Assembly: GCA_026874595.1 (NCBI GenBank)
Contig: CM049309.1
Span: forward strand, 678,501-742,500
DNA length: 64,000 nucleotides
DNA from: Sipunculus nudus
Taxonomy: Eukaryota; Annelida; Sipuncula; Golfingiida; Sipunculidae
Reading direction: 5' to 3'
Shown: positions 49,101 to 60,700 of the stretch, piece after piece
Position numbering within the stretch: position 1 is the stretch's first letter
Layout: each line of letters opens with the position of its first letter
Made by a program: the position numbers and the translations under genes
Notes under the pieces: generated by a model
Told to the model about the DNA's origin: nothing
The model's database searches: none
Seen by the model: the letters and a program-made list of their open reading frames with translations, nothing else

Positions 49101-52100
49101 TGTAGCAGACTTCAAAACTGTATCAACAATTTGAGCTGGATTTATTTTTCAGACATGTATGTAGCAGACTTCAAAACTGTATCAACAATTTGAGCTTGAT
49201 TTATTTTTCAGACATGTATGTAGCAGACTTCAAAACTGTATCAACAATTTGAGCTGGATTTATTTTTCAGACATGTATGTAGCAGACTTCAAAACTGTAT
49301 CAACAATTTGAGCTGGATTTATTTTTCAGACATGTATGTAGCAGACTTCAAAACTGTATCAACAATTTGAGCTTGATTTATTTTTCAGACATGTATGTAG
49401 CAGACTTCAAAACTGTATCAACAATTTGAGCTGGATTTATTTTTCAGACATGTATGTAGCAGACTTCAAAACTGTATCAACCATTTGAGCTTGATTTATT
49501 TTTCAGACATGTATGTAGCAGACTTCAAAACTGTATCAACCATTTGAGCTTGATTTATTTTTCAGACATGTATGTAGCAGACTTCAAAACTGTATCAACC
49601 ATTTGAGCTGGATTTATTTTTCAGACATGTATGTAGCAGACTTCAAAACTGTATCAACAATTTGACCTATATTTATTTTTCAAACATGTATGTAGCAGAG
49701 GTAATTTTTTTCAAACATGTAGGTGGCAGACATTGTATCATCAATTTGAGCTTGATTTATTTTTCAGACATGTATGTAGCAGACTACAAAACTGTATCAA
49801 CAATTTGAACTGGATTAATTTTTTATAGACATGTATGTAGCAGACTTCAAAACTGTATCAACAATTTGAGCTGGATTTATTTTTCAGACGTATGTAGCAG
49901 ACGTAATTTTTTTTAGACATATATGTAGCAGACATTGTATCAACAATTTGAGCTGGATTTATTTTTCAGACATGTATGTAGCAGACATAAAAAAAAACTG
50001 TATTAACAGTCTGAGCTGGATTTATTTTTCAGCCATGTATGTAGCAGACATCAAAACTGTATCAACAATTTGAGCTGGATTTATTTTTCAGACATGTATG
50101 TAGCAGACTACAAAACTGTATCAACAATTTGAGCTGGATTTATTTTTCAGACATGTATGTAGCAGACATAAAAAAAACTGTATTAACAGTCTGAGCTGGA
50201 TTTATTTTTCAGCCATGTATGTAGCAGACATCAAAACTGTATCAACAATTTGAGCTGGATTTATTTTTCAGACATGTATGTAGCAGACTACAAAACTGTA
50301 TCAACAATTTGAACTGGATTTATTTTTTTCAGACGTGTGTATCAGACATCAAAACTGTATCAACAATTTGAGCTGGATTTATTTTTCAGTCATGTATGTA
50401 GCAGACGTAATTTTTTTCAGACATGTATGTAGCAGACATTGTATCAACAGTTTGAGCTGGATTTATTTTTTTCAGACATGTATGTAGCAGACATCAAAAC
50501 TGTATCAACAATTTGAGCTGGATTTATTTTTTCAGACTTGTATGTATCAGACATCAAAACTGTATCAACAGTTTGAGCTGGATTTATTTTTTCAGACATG
50601 TATGTATCAGACATAATTTTTTTCAGACATGTATGTATCAGACATTAAAAGTGGGATCACAGCAAAAGATGGTGAGCCTGAGGTGATACATGAGACTTCC
50701 GCCACAGCCTGTATTGATGGGCGTAACCTGCTGGGTCCAGTAGTAGGCAACAAGGCCATGCAGATGGCAATACAGAAGGCTCAAGAAACAGGGGTCGGAT
50801 GGACTGTAGCTAAGGGTAGGTCCTCCCTCTACCCATCCTTGAAAAGTTTATGATCTGATATTCAGAAAAAGTTTTAGTAAATTGATGGATGAATTTGATT
50901 GCCACCTCCATTTTATGCAGATCCTTTTCTCTTGTGAATGAGTACAAAGTCTTCAGTTATTTTGTGAATGAGTATGTCCTCACTCCTCAGTTATTTTGTG
51001 AATTAGTACCTCCACTTATTTTGTGAGTGAGTACAACATCCTCAGTTATTTTTTGAACAAGTACGTCCTCAGTTATTTTGTGAGTACAACTTCTGCAGTT
51101 ATTTTGTGAACGAGTATATCCTCAGTTATTTTGTGAACGAGTACATCCTCAGTTATTTTGTGAACAAGTACGTCCTCAGTAATTTTGTGAGTACGTCTGC
51201 AGTTATTTTGTGAACAAGTATGTCCTCAGTTATTTTGTGAACAAGCATGTCCTCAGTTATTTTGTGAACGAGCATATCCTGTTATTTTGTGAACAAGCAT
51301 GTCCTCAGTTATTTTGTGAACGAGCATGTCCTCAGTTATTGTGTGAACAAGTACGTCCTCGATTATTTTGTGAGTACAATGTCTGCAGTTATTTTGTGAA
51401 TGAGTATGTCCTCAGTTATTTTATGAACAAGCATGTCCTCAGTTATTTTGTGAACGAGCATATCCTGTTATTTTGTGAACAAGCATGTCCTCAGTTATTT
51501 TGTGAACGAGCATGTCCTCAGTTATTGTGTGAACAAGTACGTCCTCGATTATTTTGTGAGTACAATGTCTGCAGTTATTTTGTGAATGAGTATGTCCTCA
51601 GTTATTTTATGAACGAGCATGTGTTCAGTTATTTTGTGAACGAGCATGTGTTCAGTTATTTTGTGAACAAGCATGTCCTCAGTTATTTTGTGAACAAGCA
51701 TGTCCTCAGTTATTTTGTGAACAATCATGTCCTCAGTTATTTTGTGAACGAGCATGTCCTCAGTTATTTTGTGAACGATCATTTCCTCAGTTATTTTGTG
51801 AACGAGTATGTCCTCAGTTATTTTGTGAACGAGCATGTCCTCAGTTATTTTGTGAATGAGCATGTCCTCAGTTATTTTGTGAACGATCATTTCCTCAGTT
51901 ATTTTGTGAACGAATATGTCCTCAGTTATTTTGTGAACGAGTATGTCCTCAGTTATTTTGTGAACGAGCATGTCCTCAGTTATTTTGTGAACGATCATTT
52001 CCTCAGTTATTTTGTGAACAAGTATGTCCTCAGTTATTTTGTGAACGAGTATGTCCTCAGTTATTTTGTTAACGAGCGTGTCCTCAGTTATTTTGTGAAC

Positions 52101-55100
52101 GATCATGTCCTCAGTTATTTTGTGAATGAGCATGTCCTCAGTTATTTTGTGAAACATCATGTCCTCAGTTATTTTGTGAACGAGCATGTCCTCAGTTATT
52201 TTGTGAACGATCATTTCCTCTGTTATTTTGTGAACGAGTATGTCCTCAGTTATTTTGTGAACGAGCATGTCCTCTGTTATTTTGTGAACGATCATTTCCT
52301 CTGTTATTTTGTGAACGAGTATGTCCTCAGTTATTTTGTGAACGAGCGTGTCCTCAGTTATTTTGTGAATGAGCATGTCCTCAGTTATTTTGTGAACGAG
52401 CATGTCCTCAGTTATTTTGTGAACGAGCATGTCCTCAGTTATTTTGTGAATGAGCATGTCCTCAGTTATTTTGTGAACGAACATGTCCTTAGTTATTTTG
52501 TGAATGAGCATGTCCTCAGTTATTTTGTGAATGAGCAAGTTCTCAGTTATTTTGTGAACGAGCATGTTCTCAGTTGTTTTGTGAACGAGCATGTTCTCAG
52601 TTATTTTGTGAACGAGTAGTCCTCAGCTATTTTGTGAACAAGCATGTCCTCAGTTATTTTGTGAACGAGCATGTCCTCAGTTATTTTGTGAACGAGTATG
52701 TCCTCAGTCATTTTGTGAACGAGTATGTCCTCAGCTAAGTATGTCCTAAGTTATTTTGTGAACAAGTATGTCCTAAGTTATTTTGCGAATGAGTATGTCC
52801 TCAGTTTTTTTTTTGAACGAGTTATTTTGTGAACTGGTGCTCTTGCTTTAATCCCTTCAAAGTATTCATGAATGTGTCATGGAAAATGGACTGAACTTAG
52901 TGTTGTTTCTAGCCACCATTTAAAGAAATGAAGCACTAGGGCTAAAGTTTTGTGTTGTTTCTTCTCACCATTTACAGAACTATAAGTCATCAGAGCTCTA
53001 GTTATGATCCATTGTCTAATGTCCACCTAGTCGTTAGACTGGCACATTTTTAAACTGTTAGATGTACAGATCCAAAATTAGACATACAATTGTGGAAATA
53101 TGCCATTTTTAAAGAATTCAATTTTCTTTAAAATATTTTTAACAAATTAATGATTGAAATAATTTCATCAATTCAATGATTCAAAATGTAATTATATCCA
53201 GCAGGTTGCGCTACCTACCAAAAAAATCCAGAAAGCCGTCCAAGTTGTATACATATGCAAAATTTAAGGCAGATAAGTCAAACCACTACATGTATATGAG
53301 TGATTTTTGCCCTTGGCAGACAAACAGATGGACGCTGTGCAAAAAAGGGTTTCAGGTGGTGCCACCAGTTTAGAGTATGATAAAGAGCTATGTGAGAACT
53401 ATACACATGCAAAACTTTGCCCCAATCGGTCAAACGGTTCCCAAGATATGAGCTTGGATATCTGCTGCATAAACTAGAATGCAGGTGGCGCCACCTGTCA
53501 TAAAATCAAGAGAGCTGTCGGGGATGTATAAACTTGCCAAATTTTAGGCAGATATGTCAAACCACTGCCGAGATATGAGTGATTTTATCCCATGGCAGAC
53601 AAACAGACGGGAGCTGTGCAAACATGGCTGCAGGTGGCGCCACCAGTTTTGCGTATGATGAAGAGCTATGTGAGATTTATACACATGCAAAATTTTGGCC
53701 CAATCAGTCAAACGGTTCCCTAGATATGAGCTTGGATGTCTGCAGCATAAACTTGATTGTAGGTGGCGCCACCTGTCATAAAATCAGAAAAGCTATCCAG
53801 GATGTATAAGCATGCCGAATTTCAGGTGAATTAGTCAAACCACTGCAGAGATATGAGTGATTTTAACCCAAGGCAGACGAACAGATGGACACTGTGCAAA
53901 CATGGTTGCAGATGGCGCCACCATTTTTTGTGTATGTTATAAAGCTCTCCAAGGGCTACATTTGTGCAAAAAAATTTTCCTGATCGGTCAAACGGTTCCT
54001 GAGATATGAGCTTGGATGTCTGCAGCGTAAACATGAATGAAGGTGGCGCCACCTGTCATAAAATCAGAAAAGCTATCCAGGATGTATACGCATGCCAAAT
54101 TTCAGGTGAATTAGTCAAGTCACTGCAGAGATATGAGTGATTTTAACCAAAGGCAGACAAACAGATGGACACTGTGCAAACATGGTTGCAGGTAGCGCCA
54201 CCATTTTTGGTGTATGTTATAAAGCTCTCCAAGGGCTTCATTTGTGCAAAAGAATTTTCCTGATCGGTCAAACGGTTCCCGAGATATGAGCTTGGATGTC
54301 TGCAGCGTAAACGTGAATGTAGGTGGCGCCACCTGTCATAAAATCAGAAAAGCTATCCAGGATGTATACCCATGCCAAATTTCAGGTGAATTAGTCAAGT
54401 CACTGCAGAGATATGAGTGATTTTAACCCAAGGCAGACGAACAGATGGACACTGTGCAAACATGGTTGCAGGTGGCGCCACCATTTTTGGTGTATGTTAT
54501 AAAGCTCTCCGAGGGCTACATTTGTGCAAAAGAATTTTCCTGATCGGTCAAACGGTACCTGAGATATGAGCTTGGATGTCTGCAGCGTAAACGTGAATGT
54601 AGGTGGCGCCACCTGTCATAAAATCAGAAAAGCTATCCAGGATGTTTACGCATGCGGAATTTCAGGTGAATTAGTCAAGTCACTGCAGAGATATGAGTGA
54701 TTTTAACCCAAGGCAGACGAACAGATGGACACTGTGCAAACATGGTTGTAGGTGGCGCCACCATTTTTGGTGTATGTTATAAAGCTCTCCGAGGGCTACA
54801 TTTGTGCAAAAAAATTTTCCTGATCGGTCAAACGGTTCCCGAGATATGTGGGTTTATGTGTGGAAACAGACACACAAACGGACGCAGAGCGCAGAGGAAA
54901 GGTCAGAGGTCAAAACAAAATCGGGGCGCAGCAGTTCACATGTGACCCGAACATAATCCCAGGTTTCGGAAAATTCCGCCCAGCGGTTACGGAGGAGTTC
55001 TCCGGACACTTATGCGGCGGCGGCGGCGGCGGCGTGCAGCTGAAAACATAGTATCCGCAAAACTCTGTTTTGGCGAATACAATTAAGTGATCAGCTTTAT

Positions 55101-57708
55101 TTGTCCATCTATATATTTTTAAACATTTAACAATTATGAATCATTTTTTTCTGCAGGCACTGTTGAATGAAATATAATATCCTTTATATATATGCAAAGG
55201 TGTTTTAACTCCCGCTGTTCTTTACCTCATCAATTACAACTGAGCACCCTGACCTATTGGTCCTTTGTTTTGTTGTTTTTATGCACAATTTAAAGATCTG
55301 AAGCACTATGGACTTGATTTGTGTGTTGTTCAATGCATCATTTAAAGAACTGATGCAAATTCTCTTCCCAGAACATTTCTACTTACTTTTTCTTGACTAG
55401 TAATTAATTTTTGTGTGGGGTTTAAATTATATATAAATATAAAATGTAGGATATTTGTCCATGTGTTGACTATATGAATCAGAGTAGGAGCAGGAAATAT
55501 ATCCAATAATTAAGTAACGTGACAGTAAGGTAACTGGAAATTAGTGTTCAGATCAATGGGGTCTACTTTTCATTTTTGCAATAATGATAAATATATATAA
55601 ATATATAAAAAATGACTGTTGCCAGTCTCCCATCAAACAACTCCAATTTAAAATTTTGGATTTGGTGTTTGGGGAAAAAAAACAACTATTATTTGTCACT
55701 TCATATCCATCTTTTGTAGGTTCCAACCATTATGGCATTGCAGGGTGGTATGCAATGCAAGCCTTGGAAAAAGGAATAATGGTAACATAAAACCTCAATA
55801 CAATTTTGCATTTTAATAACCCTTGACTCTAACTTCTCACTTATGTGATTGTATATAATTATATTTTGTTGAATATTGAGAAAGATTTTTCTAAAATGAA
55901 TATTTTTATTTCAATTCAAGGATTGTATTTTGGATTAGCAGTGATAGCAATATTATTGAGTTTCAGTGTGTCTTTCTGTTAAAGGTTTTATTTATATAAA
56001 CACTTAAAAAGTATACTAATGACTTTTTGACTGCAGAATGTTTTGCATAGCTTATCTGTGGATAAAGTATGTATAATATTTAATTTTATCCTTTAAAGTT
56101 TATTAATTTTATTTACTTTCAGGGTATGTCTTTCACAAACACCTCACCACTTCAGGTACCAACACGAGCCAGACAGGTAAGTAAAAATGGAAAAAAAAGT
56201 CACTCAAGCACACATACATTGAGAGAATGAAAAAGAGTGAGAGATTTAGAGCAAGGGAGAGAGAGAGATTTGTATCAGGTTACAGATTCTTTATGGGTTC
56301 AGAGTTATTACATGATGCAGTCTAAGCAGAAAGCACCAAGAATTTTGTTAATATACAGCTACGTTTCCCATGATATTTTGGAAATGGGTTAAAATCGTAA
56401 TGTTTTTGGCAACAATACTTGACATGTTGATTGGAGGTGTGGACCAGACACCCAATTGAGCCTGGACCTGTCTGGTTCACAATTTTGGTTGGACCAGACC
56501 AGACTGCTAACACAAAATATCAGATCACTTTCGAAACTGGTTTGGACCACCCCATCTTAATTAATTTAATTGCTTGTGTTATAGATGAATTTGTTTCATT
56601 TCTTAAGGTTCAACCAACAATCATACCCTTATTATGGACAATGTGTTTGTTAAGCAACAATAGGACTAGACCACTCTGATGATGGACTGGAACAACAGGA
56701 GATGGTGTGATCTCGTCTGCACCTCTAATGTTGATAAGAGGTTCTGGTCTGAAACTGATTGGCTGAGAACTGATGGTTGCCTGAAATAAAGTTGATACCA
56801 CAGGGGCTGTCATAAACTGATATAAGTTAGAATACTCTGGTTGGCTTTATGCATGTTGGGGATTCTACTTCACAATATCTACAGAATTATGAATAAACAT
56901 GAATAAGATGTCCAATCAACACAGGTGAAAACTACTTTATACAATGGCCTCACTAGCATCTCATTCTTAATTCATGTATGTAGCCTTTACAGTCAAATAT
57001 ACAGTATATCAAAGATAGTGTTACAAATAACATAAAATACACCTTCCTCGTTATTTCTTAAACATACTTTGGAGATATTCTGACAAATGGGCAAACATGG
57101 TTGAACATATACCCTCAGCCACATTGTGTGACACACAGGTAGCTATGGGTGAACACATAATCTCAGCCATATTGTATGACAGACAAACAACATGGGTGAA
57201 CACATAACCTCAGCCATATTATGTGACAAACAGACAGACACGTGTGAACACATAACCTCAGCCATATTGTGTTGCAGACAGAAAAAAAACGTAGCGACAC
57301 ATAATGTCAGCCAGCTTGACTGACAGCTTGCAAGATACCTCAAGCACTGTCTCTTGCTTTGCAGGCAACCTTAGGAACTAACCCAATTGCTGTGGCAGCA
57401 CCAGGTAAAGAGGGAGACAGTTTTGTTCTTGACATGGCTACCTCTACCTGTGCCCTTGGAAAGGTGAGATGATATAACAATGTTTACATAGTGTAACTAA
57501 GTGCAACTTTACACTTACATGGTTGTAAGGTATATACATTCAAACTAACATGTAATGAAATACACCACTGCAGAATGTTTTAGTGAACTTTTGATGGGGA
57601 AAAGGTAAAAAGAGTCATCAGGAGTAAGTTAATGTAGGCTCAAAAAATTCACAGGTCCAAACACAGAGTAACAACTTACTTCTTTTCATTAGTGAGATGA
57701 GAATTGTA

Positions 57709-57758
<50 letters not shown>

Positions 57759-60700
57759 TTATCTACACATTATCACTGTAGGTTGAGCTACATAATGTCA
57801 AGGGTATTCCTATACCTAGAGGCTGGGGAGCAGACTCAAAGGGCAGGGTAAGTAAAAAAATTACTATTATATTTTTTGCCCCAGAAAATACACTGGACTG
57901 ACATTTTGTGGGCAGGTAATGCAAACTTTATGTGTGATGAACTCTCTTGTGGAGACTTTCATGCAAGCATGAGATTTTCAGTGCTACTTGGCTTGCTGTG
58001 TGTTTTCTGTGTTGCATTCCGCTGGTAAAAATACAACTAATAAAATATTAGCCATGCTCCATATCCATGCATGCGATTTGCAGCACAGCAAAAACATGCA
58101 TAAGTTTTGGAATCCAGCAGTCCTAGATTTGTGAGGCAACGGCATGGGAATTCTGCCTAAATGACCTACCATATTTTGTTTCACCACCTGATTTATGAGG
58201 CATCGTCATGGGAGTTCTGCCTAAATGACCTACCATATTTTGTTTCACCACCTGATTTATGAGGCATCGTCATGGGAATTCTGCCTAAATGACCTACCAT
58301 ATTTTGTTTCACCACCTGATTTATGAGGCATCGTCATGGGAATTCTGCCTAAATGACCTACCATATTTTGTTTTACCACCTGATTTATGAGGCATTGTCA
58401 TGGGAGTTCTGCCTAAATGACCTACCATATTTTGTTTCACCACCTGATTTATGAAGCATCGGCATGGGAATTCTGCCTAAATGACCTACCATATTTTGTT
58501 TCACCACCTGATTTATGAGGCATCGGCATGGGAATTCTGCCTAAATGACCTACCATATTTTGTTTCACCACCTGATTTATGAGGCATCGTCATGGGAATT
58601 CTGCCTAAATGACCTACAATATTTTGTTTCACCACCTGATTTATGAGGCATCGTCATGGGAATTCTGCCTAAATGACCTACCATATTTTGTTTCACCACC
58701 TGATTTATGAGGCATCGTCATGGGAATTCTGCCTAAATGACCTACCATATTTTGTTTCACCACCTGATTTATGAGGCATAGTCATGGGAATTCTGCCTAA
58801 ATGACCTACCATATTTTGTTTCACCACCTGATTTATGAGGCATCGTCATGGGAATTCTGCTTAAATGACCTACCATATTTTGTTTCACCACCTGATTTAT
58901 GAGGTATCGTCATGGGAATTCTGCCTAAATGACCTACCATATTTTGTTTCACCACCTGATTTATGAGGCATCGTCATGGGAATTCTGCCTAAATGACCTA
59001 CCATATTTTGTTTCACCACCTGATTTATGAGGCATCGTCATGGGAATTCTGCCTAAATGACCTACCATATTTTGTTTCACCACCTGATTTATGAGGCATC
59101 GTCATGGGAATTCTGCCTTAATGACCTACCATATTTTGTTTCACCACCTGATTTATGAGGCATCGTCATGGGAATTCTGCCTAAATGACCTACCATATTT
59201 TGTTTCACCACCTGATTTATGAGGCATCGTCATGGGAATTCTGCCTAAATGACCTACCATATTTTGTTTCACCACCTGATTTATGAGGCATCGTCATGGG
59301 AATTCTGCCTAAATGACCTACCATATTTTGTTTCACCACCTGATTTATGAGGCATCTTCATGGGAATTCTGCCAAAATGACCTGCCATATTTTGTTTCAC
59401 CACCTGATTTATGAGGCATCGTCATGGGAATTCTGCCTAAATGACCTACCATATTTTGTTTCACCACCTGATTTATGAGGCATCGTCATGGGAATTCTGC
59501 CTAAATGACCTACCATATTTTGTTTCACCACCTGATTTATGAGGCATCGTCATGGGAATTCTGCCTAAATGACCTACCATATTTTGTTTCACCACCTGAT
59601 TTATGAGGCATCGTCATGGGAATTCTGCCTAAATGACTTACCATATTTTGTATCACCACCTGAATTATGAGGCATTGTCATGGGAATTCTGCCTAAATGA
59701 CTTACCATATTTTGTATCACCACCTGAATTATGAGGCATCGTCATGGGAATTCTGCTTAAATGACCTACCATATTTTGTATCACCTCCTGAATTATGAGG
59801 CATCGTCATGGGAATTCTGCCTAAATGACCTACCATATTTTGTTTCACCACCTGAATTATGAGGCATCGTCATGGGAATTCTGCTTAAATGACCTACCAT
59901 ATTTTGTTTCACCACCTGATTTATGAGGCATCGTCATGGGAATTCTGCCTGAATGATCACCATATTTTGTATCACCACCTGATTTATGAGGCATCGTCAT
60001 GGGAATTCTGCCTAAATGACCTACCATATTTTGTATCACCACCTGATTTATGTGGCATCGTCATGGGAATTCTACCTAAATGACCTACCATATTTTGTTT
60101 CACCACCTGATTTATGAGGCATCGTCATGGGAATTCTGCCTCAATGACCTACCATATTTTGTATCACCACCTGATTTATGAGGCATCGTCATGGGAATTC
60201 AGCCTAAATGACCTACCATATTTTGTTTCACCACCTGATTTATGAGGCATCGTCATGGGAATTCAGCCTAAATGACCTACCATATTTTGTTTCACCACCT
60301 GATTTATGAGGCATTGTCATGGGAATTCTGCCTAAATGACCTACCATATTTTGTATCACCACCTGATTTATGAGGCATCGTCATGGGAATTCTGCCTAAA
60401 TGACCTACCATATTTTGTTTCACCACCTGATTTATGAGGCATCGTCATGGGAATTCTGCCTAAATGACCTACCATATTTTGTTTCACCACCTGATTTATG
60501 AGGCATCGTCATGGGAATTCTGCCTAAATGACCTACCATATTTTGTTTCACCACCTGATTTATGAGGCATCGTCATGGGAATTCAGCCTAAATGACCTAC
60601 CATATTTTGTTTCACCACCTGATTTATGAGGCATCGTCATGGGAATTCTGCCTAAATGACCTACCATATTTTGTTTCACCACCTGATTTATGAGGCATCG

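Noticed and set aside
43686-50640. CRISPR-like regular array
   Set aside because: Units are contiguous with no unique spacers, the context is a eukaryotic intron, and the unit matches the adjacent exon border.
51210-52619. 469-codon open frame on plus strand
   Set aside because: Entirely the translation of the 27-bp minisatellite inside intron 2 of the dehydrogenase; an equally long frame exists on the minus strand.
53831-54612. Three similar ~70-codon minus-strand frames
   Set aside because: They recur every 280 bp with the tandem core unit and are repeat by-products.
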